Source of the DNA: JABDIP01 sp965250245
GTDB taxonomy: Bacteria > Pseudomonadota > Alphaproteobacteria > DSM-16000 > Inquilinaceae
Reading direction: 5' to 3'
DNA: 64,000 bases
Assembly: GCA_965250245.1 (NCBI GenBank)
Contig: OZ252296.1
Location: 2,914,001-2,978,000 of the forward strand
Part shown: in pieces, positions 52,024 to 60,639 of the stretch
Layout: each line of letters begins with the position of its first letter
Position numbering within the stretch: the stretch's first letter is position 1
Position numbers and translations under genes: made by a program
The notes under the pieces: generated by a model
Databases searched by the model: none
What the model was told of the DNA's origin: nothing
Seen by the model: the letters and a program-made list of their open reading frames with translations, nothing else

Positions 52024-52204
52024 CCCCTCACCCAGCTCCGTCTAAGGCGCGGCCTTCGTCCCCGCCTAAGACTGCGCAACCCTCTCCCGCAAGGGGAGAG
52101 GGGATGTCGCCAGCGCAATGGGAGCCCCCTCTCCCCTTGCGGGAGAGGGTTGCGGAGGCTTGGCGAGGCGGATGGCCGAGCCCTAGCCGTAGCTGGGTGA
52201 GGGG
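52024..52204. repeat. Family A-related palindromic repeat, copy 4 (after the third TRAP operon)
   Basis: About 181 bases from CCCCTCACCCAGCTCCG to CTAGCCGTAGCTGGGTGAGGGG (ends TAGCTGGGTGAGGGG), with inner arms CCCTCTCCCGCAAGGGGAGAG and CTCTCCCCTTGCGGGAGAGG (quoted in part). A longer variant with CCAGCT in place of CCTCCC at the boundary. It lies between the convergent LysR gene and the dctM end. Confidence 0.88.
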
Positions 52205-52227
52205 TGATGATCCCGCATTGGAGGCAA

Positions 52228-53532
52228 TCACCCGAACATCGAGTTCGGCAGCAGCAGGGCGATGTCGGGGATCAGGATCAGGATGATGATGGCCAGCAGC
52301 ATGGCGAACCAGAAGGGCCAGATGCCGCGGAAGATGGTGTTCATGGGCACGTCCGGGGCGACGCCCTTGACCACGAAGACGTTGATGCCGACCGGCGGCG
52401 AGATCAGACCCATCTCCAGAACGATCACCATCAGCACGCCGAACCAGACCATGTTGAAGCCGTAGGCCTCCATGATCGGCTGCACCAGCGGCAGGGCCAG
52501 CACCAGGATTGCGAAGCCCTCCAGGAAGGTGCCGAGCACGATGAAGAAGGCCAGCACGATCAGCAGCACCACGTAGGGGTCGGCGCCCAGCCCCTCCAGC
52601 ATCTCGGTGAGTGCGAAGGGGATGCCGGAGAGCGCCACGAAGGGGGTGAAGACGAAGGCGCCCATCAGGATGAAGAAGGTGGTGGCGGTCGAGCGCAGGG
52701 AATGGGTCAGCACCTCCTTCATGGCGGGCCAGGTGACCGCGCCGCGCATCAGGGCGACAAGGAAGGCCAGGAAGGCGCCGATGCCGGCGGCCTCCACGGC
52801 GGAGAAGACGCCCAGATAGATGCCGCCGATGGTGATCAGGATGATGGCGATGATCCAGGTGGCGCGGCCGAGGGCCCGGAAGCGGGCGTCCAGGGGCGCG
52901 GGCTCGGCCCCGGCCGGCGCCAGGTGCGGCTTCCACACCGTCATCAGCCAGATCGCCAGGATGAACAGGCCGGAGAGCAGGATGCCCGGCAGCACGCCGG
53001 CCATGAACAGGCGGCCGATCGAGACCTCGGTCAGGATGGCGTAGACCACGAAGCCGGCCGACGGCGGGATCAGGATGCCCAGCGTGCCGCCGGCGGCGAT
53101 CGATCCGGTCGCAAGCGCGTTGTCGTAGCGGTAGCGCTGCATCTCCGGCAGCGCCACCCGGCCCATCGTCACCGCCGAGGCCAGCGACGAGCCCGACAGG
53201 GCGGAGAAGCCGGCGCAGCCGACGATGGTCGAGGAGGCCAGCCCGCCGCGGTAATGGCCGAACCAGCCATGGGCCGCGTCGTAGAGGTCGCGGCTCATGC
53301 CGGAGATGCCGGCCAGGTTCCCCATCAGCACGAAGAGCGGCAGGATGGTCAGGGAATAGACGGTGGAGATGCTGAACACCTCGCCGCCGAGCACCGGCAG
53401 GGCGGCGCGCGGGTTGAGGGCCAGCATGCCGAAGAACCCGACCACCATCATCGCGGTGCCGACCGGCACGCGGATCGCCAGCAGCACGAACAGCGCCAGG
53501 AATCCGAGCAGGCCGATCTCGATCCCGGTCAT
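52228..53532 (-). CDS. dctM: TRAP transporter large permease (DctM)
   Basis: 434-residue DctM protein: LPLFVLMGNLAGISGMSRDLYD, a GYxxFS-type CAGFSALSGSSLASAVTMG helix, AAGGTLGILIPPSAGFVVYA and LISPPVGINVFVVKGVAPD near the C-terminus. The PVGINVF form is that of the subgroup which uses DctP proteins of the C4-dicarboxylate-like type. It is third in the minus-strand dctP-dctQ-dctM operon, separated from dctQ by a family A repeat. Confidence 0.92.
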   Translation of the reverse strand: MTGIEIGLLGFLALFVLLAIRVPVGTAMMVVGFFGMLALNPRAALPVLGGEVFSISTVYSLTILPLFVLMGNLAGISGMSRDLYDAAHGWFGHYRGGLASSTIVGCAGFSALSGSSLASAVTMGRVALPEMQRYRYDNALATGSIAAGGTLGILIPPSAGFVVYAILTEVSIGRLFMAGVLPGILLSGLFILAIWLMTVWKPHLAPAGAEPAPLDARFRALGRATWIIAIILITIGGIYLGVFSAVEAAGIGAFLAFLVALMRGAVTWPAMKEVLTHSLRSTATTFFILMGAFVFTPFVALSGIPFALTEMLEGLGADPYVVLLIVLAFFIVLGTFLEGFAILVLALPLVQPIMEAYGFNMVWFGVLMVIVLEMGLISPPVGINVFVVKGVAPDVPMNTIFRGIWPFWFAMLLAIIILILIPDIALLLPNSMFG

Positions 53533-53577
53533 GGCGCGCGCAAGTCGTGTTGTGGGATCCGTTGGCGAGGCCGTGAG

Positions 53578-53698
53578 CCCTCACCCGGCCTGCCTTCGGC
53601 AGTCCACCCTCTCCCAGAGGGAGAGGGTTTGACGCGATGGCCGCTGGTTCCCTCTCCCTCTGGGAGAGGGTGGCGAGCGAAGCCGAGCCGGGTGAGAG
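53578..53698. repeat. Family A-related palindromic repeat, copy 5 (dctQ-dctM)
   Basis: About 121 bases from CCCTCACCCGGCCTGCC to GAGCCGGGTGAGAG, with inner arms CCCTCTCCCAGAGGGAGAGG and CCTCTGGGAGAGGGT. Short variant, same subtype as copy 7. It fills most of the 209-base gap between dctQ and dctM. Confidence 0.88.
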
Positions 53699-53741
53699 CC
53701 TTGGCGCTCGAAGCGGGCAGGTCGGCGGTGTGGTCCATGCC

Positions 53742-54272
53742 CTATCCGCGATGGTCGTTGGGGTCGCGGTCGGCGCGGAAATGGACCAGGCCGATCACCA
53801 GTTCCAGCACCAGCACCAGCGCGTAGACCGCCATCGCGCCGGCCAGGATCATGTAGAACGGCAGATGCGGGATCGCCAGGTTGGGCGTGAAATGCCCGCA
53901 GCGGGTGCCGCACAGCCCCTGCTCCACCAGCGCGTAGGCCGTGAGACCGACGACGAAGGCCCCGATGGCCCGTACCAGGATGTCGGCCCAGCGGGTCACC
54001 CGGCGGCCGCCCACCATGCTGAGCACGTCCACATGGACATGGGCGCCGACCCGGCCGCCATAGGCGATCGAGCCGGCGACGGCCAGCGACAGCCCGACCT
54101 GCGACAGGTCGTCGATGCCGAAGATCGGGTCGTTCAGCAGGTAGCGGAAAACGACCGCGGTCACCGTCAGGGCGACCAGCAGGACGATCGCCACGGCGCC
54201 GACGACCGCCAGGACAGTGGCGCATCGGTCGAGCCAGGCGAGACCGGTCTCGGCGGCGCTGCGCCCGATCAT
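53742..54272 (-). CDS. dctQ: TRAP transporter small permease (DctQ)
   Basis: 176-residue protein with four predicted helices (for example VLAVVGAVAIVLLVALTVTAVVF, quoted in part as VLAVVGAVAIVLLVAL) and the DctQ loop FRYLLNDPIFGIDDLSQ. It is flanked on both sides by family A repeats, so the three TRAP genes are separated by about 200-260 bases each instead of overlapping. Confidence 0.88.
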   Translation of the reverse strand: MIGRSAAETGLAWLDRCATVLAVVGAVAIVLLVALTVTAVVFRYLLNDPIFGIDDLSQVGLSLAVAGSIAYGGRVGAHVHVDVLSMVGGRRVTRWADILVRAIGAFVVGLTAYALVEQGLCGTRCGHFTPNLAIPHLPFYMILAGAMAVYALVLVLELVIGLVHFRADRDPNDHRG

Positions 54273-54345
54273 GCCGGACAGTCCGGCAATGTCGCGACGT
54301 GCGGGCTTACATAATGGCCGGCCCGCTGGCTGAGAGACCGCGCTG

Positions 54346-54473
54346 CCCCATCACCCTCCCACGGCTTCGCCGCGGGGCCCTCCCTCTCCCCCAGGAGAGG
54401 GTCATTCGAGGCGGCCGCAGGTTTCCCTCTCCTTGGGGAGAGGGAGGGGCCCGCGAAGCGGGAGGGTGAGGGG
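54346..54473. repeat. Family A intergenic palindromic repeat, copy 6 (dctP-dctQ)
   Basis: About 128 bases from CCCCATCACCCTCCCACGG to GGAGGGTGAGGGGG, with inner arms CCCTCTCCCCCAGGAGAGGG and CCCTCTCCTTGGGGAGAGGG. It follows the binding-protein gene, as copies 1 and 3 do, in the 257-base gap before dctQ. Confidence 0.88.
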
Positions 54474-54529
54474 GAGCGCGGTCGATCCGCCATGACGCAG
54501 GCTTTGCCGCCGCGTGTGCCTAGTCCGCC

Positions 54530-55543
54530 CTACTGCCCGTTCATCGCCGCGATGACGTCGGCGCCGGTCAGACCCTCGCTGATCTCGCTCGCCAGGAAAT
54601 CGACCATCGCCGGCTGCATGGCCTCGTTGAAGCGGGCGATCTCGGAGTCCGGGAGCTGGATGATCTCGACGCCGTTCTCACGCGCGATCTCGACACCGCG
54701 GCCGGCGGCGGCGTGGTAGACCCGGCCGCCATTGCGGCTGAGCTCGATACCGCTGGCCTCGTCGACCCAGGCCTGCTGCTGCGGAGTCAGGTCGTCCCAG
54801 ACCTCCTTGTTCATCAGCAGGAAGAAGGCCGAGCCGGAGCCCGGCAGGCCGATGGTGAGATAGTTCGCCGGCTCCCACAGCTTGAACGAGCCGATGGCGC
54901 TGGGGTCGATGGCGATGGCGTCGATGGTGCCGTTGGCCAGGTTCTGGTTGATGACGCTGACCGGCTGGGAGACCGCGCTGGCACCCAGCGCCTCGATGAA
55001 CGGCACGTCCTGGGCGGAGGTGACGCGCACCTTCATGCCCTGCAGGTCGTCCAGGCTGCGCACCGGGGTGTCGCGGGTCAGGAGCACCGGCGGGTCGTTC
55101 GACCAGATCGCCAGCACCTTGGCGTCGTATTCCGCCTCGACCAGCTCCATGGCGTTCCACAGCTTCTCGGTGCCGTCCTCGGCGTCGGTGGAGACGTTGG
55201 GGACCGTGATCACGTTGGTGACCGGGAAGAGCTGCGCGGTGTAGCCCGGCAGGCCGAAGGCGATGTCGGCGATGCCGTCCAGCAGGATCGAGTATTGCTT
55301 AGGTGGCGCCGAGTTCAGTGCTCCGCCGGCGAATTGCCGAACGGTGAGTTCGCCGCCGCTGACTTCTTCCAGCTTCTCCGCGAACGGGGTGAAGACGGCG
55401 CCGTTCATCGGGTGCCGCGGGCCCATGAAATAGGAGAGCGTGAGCTCTTCGGCCACCGCAGCCCCGGCGATCGAACAGGCCATCCCGGCGGCCAGCGCGC
55501 CGGCGATCGTCCTGCGAACCTTGCTGGCAAACATCTCGGTCAT
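54530..55543 (-). CDS. dctP: TRAP transporter substrate-binding protein (DctP)
   Basis: 337-residue periplasmic protein with a signal peptide ending AVAEE before LTLSYFMGPRHPMNGAVF. The DctP core has LDDLQGMKVRVTSAQDVPFIEALGA (Arg in MKVRVTS as the substrate-carboxylate residue) and AIAIDPSAIGSFKLWEPANY. A GGGAGGGTTCC-type site lies before the ATG. It is first in the operon. Ligand unknown. Confidence 0.9.
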   Translation of the reverse strand: MTEMFASKVRRTIAGALAAGMACSIAGAAVAEELTLSYFMGPRHPMNGAVFTPFAEKLEEVSGGELTVRQFAGGALNSAPPKQYSILLDGIADIAFGLPGYTAQLFPVTNVITVPNVSTDAEDGTEKLWNAMELVEAEYDAKVLAIWSNDPPVLLTRDTPVRSLDDLQGMKVRVTSAQDVPFIEALGASAVSQPVSVINQNLANGTIDAIAIDPSAIGSFKLWEPANYLTIGLPGSGSAFFLLMNKEVWDDLTPQQQAWVDEASGIELSRNGGRVYHAAAGRGVEIARENGVEIIQLPDSEIARFNEAMQPAMVDFLASEISEGLTGADVIAAMNGQ

Positions 55544-55688
55544 GGAACCCTCCCCAGCTTTCTTGTCGTTCCGGGGTGCGGGCCGATGAGGCGCCGACCG
55601 GCCCCGGCAGATACGTCAGACCACCATAATCGTCTGCCTTCACAACAATCGCAACGGCAAGCGCGATGATGCGGTCGCTCGGGGCATT

Positions 55689-56540
55689 CTAGGCCGCCGT
55701 CGCGTCGGCTGCCGCACCGCCGAGCAGGCGTGCGGCGAAAGGCGCCATGCCGCGGTCGCTGTGACCGATCATCGGAACCTCCTCGACCCGCCAATGGAAC
55801 GGCGCGCCGATCGCCGCGGCCCGGTCGCGGGCGGCCGCCAGATAGGAGTGGCCGCGGGCCAGCCGGTGCGGGCCCTGGGCCAGCGCCTCGGGCGTGCGGC
55901 GCAGGTCGCGGGCTTCCGGATCGCTGTCCTCCTGCCCCAGCAGGATGGTCAATTCGGTGGCGAAGGCGGATGCCAGCGTGTCCTCGGCGACGTCGACGCC
56001 GCCGAGCCCATAGGGAAAGGCCAGATCCGAGTCCGGCAACGTGTACCAGCCGGCATTGGCGGCGACCGCCCGTTCGACACGCGGGCCGCCGGTGAAGGTC
56101 AGGAAGCGGTGCACGAACTGGGCGCCGGCGGAATGGCCGTAGAGGCGATAGCGCTCGGCGGTGCTGCCGAGGAACCCGGCAGCGGCGTCGAAGGCCCGCT
56201 CGACGATGGTGAAAGTCCAGGCCTCTCGCGGCCGGATCGAGCCATCGCCGCGACGCAGATTACCGAGATTGTAACGCTGGCTGCCGGGCCAGTCGGCGCG
56301 GGAGAATTCCGGCACCAGGAGCACGAAATCGGCGCGCTCGGCAAGACCGAGCCAGGACTCCATGTAGTCCGGCGCGGCGCGGGTGACCCCGTGCATGACG
56401 ATGACCACGGGCCGCCCGGACGCCCCGCCGCTGGGGCAGTAGGCATGGATGGGCAGCGTCTTGCCGGCATGCGGCCCATCGAGCGTCAGGCTCAGCACGA
56501 ACCCCTGCCCGTAGCGGACCTCCTTGACCACTTCCAGCAT
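55689..56540 (-). CDS. Alpha/beta hydrolase (PHB-depolymerase/LpqC-like esterase)
   Basis: 283-residue hydrolase, taken from ATG 56540 (MLEVVKEVRYG); a longer frame to 56603 is possible. The oxyanion segment is VVIVMHGVTRAAPDY, the nucleophile elbow GHSAGAQFVHR (Ser near residue 128), a candidate acid lies in LLGQEDSDPEARD and the His is in MIGHSDRGM. No signal peptide. GHSAG plus the HG-then-Y pattern fit the poly(3-hydroxybutyrate) depolymerase-like esterases. A VOC gene lies 97 bases upstream on the same strand. Confidence 0.78.
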   Translation of the reverse strand: MLEVVKEVRYGQGFVLSLTLDGPHAGKTLPIHAYCPSGGASGRPVVIVMHGVTRAAPDYMESWLGLAERADFVLLVPEFSRADWPGSQRYNLGNLRRGDGSIRPREAWTFTIVERAFDAAAGFLGSTAERYRLYGHSAGAQFVHRFLTFTGGPRVERAVAANAGWYTLPDSDLAFPYGLGGVDVAEDTLASAFATELTILLGQEDSDPEARDLRRTPEALAQGPHRLARGHSYLAAARDRAAAIGAPFHWRVEEVPMIGHSDRGMAPFAARLLGGAAADATAA

Positions 56541-56636
56541 CGACACCGCGCCCCACCCGATTTGTCCGGGCGCCACGGTGTCCCAGCCGAGCCCGCCGCA
56601 CAAGGCCCCGTGCGGCGGAAGGCCCGCGGGCGCGCG

Positions 56637-57083
56637 CTACTGCCGGTGGTCGTCGTCGCCGGGCTGGGTCATGCGGGTGACCGGATCGTCGCCCTCGTAA
56701 TGGTCGAGCTCGATGACGTTGCGGTCCGGGTCGCGGATGAACAGGGCGCGCATGCCCTTGAAGCCGAAGCGGCCGGTGATCTCGATGCCCTCATCGGCCA
56801 GGAAGGCCTCGGTGTCCTCGAAGCTCTCCACCCGCAGCGCCATGTGCGTGTAGCCGGCATGTTTGCGGTCGATGTCCATGAGGATGTTCTCGTCCGCCGC
56901 CTCGGTGCTGGGGCCGAGCAGGTTGAGCACGATCCCGGACGGGTGGCGCATCATGATCGGATGGCCCTGCTCGAACCCGGCATCGGTCAGCAACGCGAAG
57001 CCGAGGGTCTCGTAGAAACCGATCGCCCGCTGCTTCTCGCGGACGCGGATCCCGATGTGGTCGATCTTGGAAACGTTGAGCAT
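56637..57083 (-). CDS. VOC-family (glyoxalase/extradiol dioxygenase-like) protein
   Basis: 148 residues with two beta-alpha-beta-beta-beta units. Metal-ligand positions look intact: His in KIDHIGIRV, Glu/His in the ILMDIDRKHAGYTHMALRV strand and Glu in NVIELDHYEG. It may be a lactoylglutathione-lyase-like or dioxygenase-like enzyme; reaction unknown. It is divergent from the LysR gene at 57194 across 110 bases and is its most likely target. Confidence 0.83.
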   Translation of the reverse strand: MLNVSKIDHIGIRVREKQRAIGFYETLGFALLTDAGFEQGHPIMMRHPSGIVLNLLGPSTEAADENILMDIDRKHAGYTHMALRVESFEDTEAFLADEGIEITGRFGFKGMRALFIRDPDRNVIELDHYEGDDPVTRMTQPGDDDHRQ

Positions 57084-57173
57084 GCCTGTCCTCCGAACGG
57101 TCGCGGGCCGATGGTCTTGCGGTCCATCGCAACACAGGTATGATCTTTCCGCCTGACTTTGAATATGGCCAAT

Positions 57174-57192
57174 TGGAAAGAGATTATTTCCA
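57174..57192. promoter_or_regulatory. LysR-type operator before the second lysR gene
   Basis: TGGAAA (57174-57179) and TTTCCA (57187-57192) form a perfect six-base dyad around a seven-base AT-rich centre, one base before the ATG at 57194. This lies in an AT-rich stretch unlike its surroundings, between divergent VOC and lysR genes, and would suit autoregulation. Confidence 0.5.
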
Positions 57193-57193
57193 T

Positions 57194-58096
57194 ATGATCG
57201 GTAATTCCGGCGACCGGTTCGACGGCGTGAGTGTCTTCGTCAGCGTGGTGGAGGCCGGCACCTTCACCGCGGCCGCGGACCGGCTGGGGCATTCGGTCTC
57301 CCATGTCAGCAAGACCATCGGCCGGCTGGAGGCCCGGGTCGGCGTCCGGCTGCTCAACCGGACCACCCGCACCCTGAGCCTGACCGATGCCGGCCGGCTC
57401 TACTTCGAGCGCTGCCGACAGATGGTGGCCGATGCCGAGGAGGCCGAGATGGCGATCGGCGCCGGCCAGGTCACCCCGCGCGGCCTGTTGCGGATCAGCG
57501 CGCCGGTCAGCTTCACGCTCGGCCATCTGGACCGCGCCCTGCCCGACTTCCTCGATGCCCATCCCCAGGTGACCGCGGAGATCGAGCTCAACGACCGCAT
57601 GGTCGATGTGGTGGCCGAGGGCTTCGACGTCGTGCTGCGGGTCGGCGCGTTGAAGGAGTCGAGCCTGATCAGTCGCCGCATCGCATCGTCGCGCGGATTG
57701 ACCGTCGCGTCGCCGGCCTATTGGCGACGGCGCGGCCGGCCGCGGCACCCCTCGGAGCTGTCAGGGCATGACTGCATCACCTACAGCTACATGGCCGCGC
57801 CGGACCAATGGGCCTTTCGCGACCCGGACGGGTCGACCGTGACCGTGAAGATCACGCCGCGGGTGCTGTGCAACAGCGCCGAGTTGGAGGCCAGCCTGGC
57901 CGTGGCCGGGCTGGGCGTCACCCGCCTGCCCGCCTTCGCCTGTGCCGAAGAGCTGGCCGATGGCCGCCTGGAGCCGGTGCTGGAGGATTTCGAGCGGCCC
58001 GAGATGGGCCTCTACGCGGTCTATCCCCATCGCCGGCATCTGACCGCCAAGGTGCGTGCGTTCGTGGACTTCCTTGTGGCGCGGTTCGGAGACTGA
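57194..58096 (+). CDS. LysR-family transcriptional regulator
   Basis: 300-residue regulator of the CrgA/AaeR-like class. The HTH lies at residues 10-65 (VEAGTFTAAADRLGHSVSHVSKTIGRLE, in part GTFTAAADRLGHSVSHVSK), followed by LLNRTTRTLSLTDAGRLYFERC and a co-inducer domain with GLLRISAPVSFTLGHL and GFDVVLRVG. The start at 57194 is chosen because the upstream 54 bases contain the dyad operator and do not look coding. It may regulate the divergent VOC/hydrolase genes. Confidence 0.88.
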   Translation: MIGNSGDRFDGVSVFVSVVEAGTFTAAADRLGHSVSHVSKTIGRLEARVGVRLLNRTTRTLSLTDAGRLYFERCRQMVADAEEAEMAIGAGQVTPRGLLRISAPVSFTLGHLDRALPDFLDAHPQVTAEIELNDRMVDVVAEGFDVVLRVGALKESSLISRRIASSRGLTVASPAYWRRRGRPRHPSELSGHDCITYSYMAAPDQWAFRDPDGSTVTVKITPRVLCNSAELEASLAVAGLGVTRLPAFACAEELADGRLEPVLEDFERPEMGLYAVYPHRRHLTAKVRAFVDFLVARFGD

Positions 58097-58122
58097 ACCC
58101 TTATGGATGCCGTCCACCCATA

Positions 58123-58147
58123 TATACAATTTGATGTAAATTGTGTA
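58123..58147. promoter_or_regulatory. AT-rich inverted repeat upstream of the LysM-OmpA-metzincin gene
   Basis: TATACAATTT (58123-58132) and AAATTGTGTA (58138-58147) pair at nine of ten positions around GATGT. It is strikingly AT-rich in this GC-rich window and lies 33 bases before the ATG at 58180. It may be an operator or part of the promoter of the large protein. Confidence 0.45.
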
Positions 58148-58179
58148 CAATCGCCGCCTCTCAGTGCGGGTGAGCGGCC

Positions 58180-60639
58180 ATGGCCTTTGACAAGCGGGAC
58201 GGCGCCAAGCTTTACCGGGCCCGGGACGGCGACGATCTGACCGCCATCGCCGAGCGCGAAACGGCGGCGGGCAACGCCATCTCCTGGGAGGAGCTGGCCC
58301 GATACAACTGGGGCACCGACGACCCGGAGACCGTCGACGAGCTGCTGCGCGACGAGATGGGCTGCCGCAAGCGCGGCGGCGACAAGCGGTTCGTGTTCGC
58401 CGATGACGACCAGCCGCGCGGCGAGCTGCGCGTGCCCCAACGCTTCCACCGGGACGGTCTGGCGCTCAATCGCCTGCATCAGGTGCGGGTGAATTGTCGC
58501 GACTGTCCCGACCAGTTCCTCGGCTGCGCCTCGCTGCCCAGCATCACTTTCGGCTTCAACAGCTCGTTCATCCGCCCCGGCGTGGTGGAGCACCTGCGCC
58601 CGTTGGAATCCCTGGCGCGGGAACGGCCGGAGGCGAAGATCATGGTGTTCGGGCACACCGACGCGGTCGGGTCAGAGACCTACAACAAGCGCCTGAGCGA
58701 GCGCCGCGCCTGGAGCGCCTATGCCTTCGTGGTCAACGACCCGGAGGCCTGGGAGACGCTGTACGGTCATCCGGACGAGACCTGGGGGCTGGCGACCTGC
58801 AAGGAGATCCTGGCCCATCTCGGTCATGATCCGGGGCCGATCGACAACACCATGCGGGATGCGACGCGCCAGGCCATGCGTGCCTTCCTGGGGCTGGATG
58901 ACGGCGCGCCGGTCGCCAATGACGCCGCCTTCCGCAAGGCGCTCTTCTCCGAATACATGGGTGGCGAGCACGATATCGGGGTTGCGGCCGACCGCTTCCT
59001 GGATCCGGGCTATCAGGGCTGCGGCGAGTTCAACCCGATCTCGGACACCCAGGCCGCCGACGAGGCCAACCGGCGCGTCACCTTCTATTTCTTCCACCCC
59101 GACCGGCTGCCCAACCTGCCCTGCGGCTTCGACAATCTGGCGCCGTGCAAGCGCCAGATGGTCTCGCTGGACACCCGCCACGTCGAGACATTCCGCTGCA
59201 GCTTCTATGACAGCCTGTCGCGACGCTGCCCGTCGGAGAACCCGACCCCGCCGGTCGTCGACGAGCTGGTCTTCGCCGAGGTCTGCGAGGTCGTCACCAA
59301 CGGCAAGAAGACCGAGCTGCGGCCGCCAGTCTCCAGCCGCGAGCAATACGTCAACCTGGACCGGCAGGTGGAACCGGACGCGCTGAGGCCGGAGCACGGC
59401 CGCGTCGTCTGCCTGAAGGCGCGGATCGCGTGGAAGAGCGGAAAGTCCTCGGGCCTGGAGGGCCACGAGGTGCAGTGGGACGCGATCTACACGCCGGCCC
59501 TGCGCAAGGATCTGCGCCCGCAGGACAAACAGGGGTTCGACAGCGCCGGATCGGGCTCTTCCAGCACGCTGACCACGACGGACGCCGATGGCTGGACGCC
59601 GGTCGCGCACTATTTCCTGTCGACCTATGGCGGCGAGGAGTCGCAACTGCTGGCGACGCTGAACGCGACCGGCGAGGAGAAGCCGGCCGGCACCTACACG
59701 GTGTGGAAGAAGTTCTGGTACCAGGTCACCGAGATGAAGCGCCCGCCGTCAGGCCGGTTTCGGCTGGGGCCGGATGCGACGCGGACATTCGAGAGCATCT
59801 ACGAGAAGGCCTTCATCCGGTTCGAGGAGACCGGCAAACGCAAGCTCGCAACCCACCAGCCGGTGATCGAGGCCAAGGCGCGGCACGATTTCGGCCGAGC
59901 CACTTTCGAGCGGGACGGCTTCGTTCCGTTCAAGTCCCACATCCTGATGGCCGACCGCATCTTCAGCGGCGACCCGGAAGAGTATTTCATCACCGAGCAC
60001 GAGATGGACGCTCCGGTCTGGACGTCGTCGACCTCCTTCGCGGTGCGGGAATACTGGGATCCCTCGATGCCCTGGATCGCCCGGGCGAAATACCGGATCA
60101 AGGGCCGCAAGAAATGGCGATCGCTGCCGAAGAAGCGGATCAAGCTGATCACCGACCCCAACTCCACCAAACCCGGCAAGGACCGGACCCGGGTGCACCC
60201 CCGGCAAAAGGTGCGGGTGGACTTCTCCACCGCCCTGCTCAAACCCAGCCCGAAGCGGAAAGTCGAGATCGAGCTCTACGTCCAGGTCCACCATTGGTCC
60301 GGCTTCGCGGGCGACTCGCAGCACGCGGTGGTCGGGCTGGGCCATTACGGCATTCCGCAGACCAAGAAGGCGGAGGAGCCGTTGGGCGATCTGGTCGCGC
60401 ATGAGGTCGCGCACACGCTGGGCCTGCTGAACCTGCCGCCGGCGGGCAAGAAGGCCCACGACGCTTGGCGGGAAAGCACGCATGGCCATTGCGGCGACAA
60501 GAGCTGCACCATGAGCTACGCGAAGAACCGCGCGATCGCCAACAGCTTCCACATCGATGGCGGCACCCTGGATGGTTGTGGGGACTATCTGCGCCGTCAG
60601 GATTTCTCGCGGTCGGTCATGGCGCACTGGAAGAAGTAG
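58180..60639 (+). CDS. Large LysM-like / OmpA-like / metzincin-like protein
   Basis: 819 residues without signal peptide. Residues about 8-75 resemble the LysM-type domain that carries the ELARYNWGTDDPETVDELLRD motif. Residues 120-180 form an OmpA-C-like segment with KIMVFGHTDAVGSETYNKRLSERRA (in part FGHTDAVGSETYN), a peptidoglycan-binding signature. The middle, 180-560, is unassigned. The end carries HEVAHTLG (741-748) and, after about 20 residues, HGHCGDKSCTMSY with Cys771, Cys776 and Met778. HExxHxxG plus HC-x4-C-x-M is the archaemetzincin pattern, with an insertion before the third His. It may be a secreted peptidase or effector; its 3' end overlaps the convergent sigma-factor gene by 23 bases. 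Confidence 0.7.
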   Translation: MAFDKRDGAKLYRARDGDDLTAIAERETAAGNAISWEELARYNWGTDDPETVDELLRDEMGCRKRGGDKRFVFADDDQPRGELRVPQRFHRDGLALNRLHQVRVNCRDCPDQFLGCASLPSITFGFNSSFIRPGVVEHLRPLESLARERPEAKIMVFGHTDAVGSETYNKRLSERRAWSAYAFVVNDPEAWETLYGHPDETWGLATCKEILAHLGHDPGPIDNTMRDATRQAMRAFLGLDDGAPVANDAAFRKALFSEYMGGEHDIGVAADRFLDPGYQGCGEFNPISDTQAADEANRRVTFYFFHPDRLPNLPCGFDNLAPCKRQMVSLDTRHVETFRCSFYDSLSRRCPSENPTPPVVDELVFAEVCEVVTNGKKTELRPPVSSREQYVNLDRQVEPDALRPEHGRVVCLKARIAWKSGKSSGLEGHEVQWDAIYTPALRKDLRPQDKQGFDSAGSGSSSTLTTTDADGWTPVAHYFLSTYGGEESQLLATLNATGEEKPAGTYTVWKKFWYQVTEMKRPPSGRFRLGPDATRTFESIYEKAFIRFEETGKRKLATHQPVIEAKARHDFGRATFERDGFVPFKSHILMADRIFSGDPEEYFITEHEMDAPVWTSSTSFAVREYWDPSMPWIARAKYRIKGRKKWRSLPKKRIKLITDPNSTKPGKDRTRVHPRQKVRVDFSTALLKPSPKRKVEIELYVQVHHWSGFAGDSQHAVVGLGHYGIPQTKKAEEPLGDLVAHEVAHTLGLLNLPPAGKKAHDAWRESTHGHCGDKSCTMSYAKNRAIANSFHIDGGTLDGCGDYLRRQDFSRSVMAHWKK

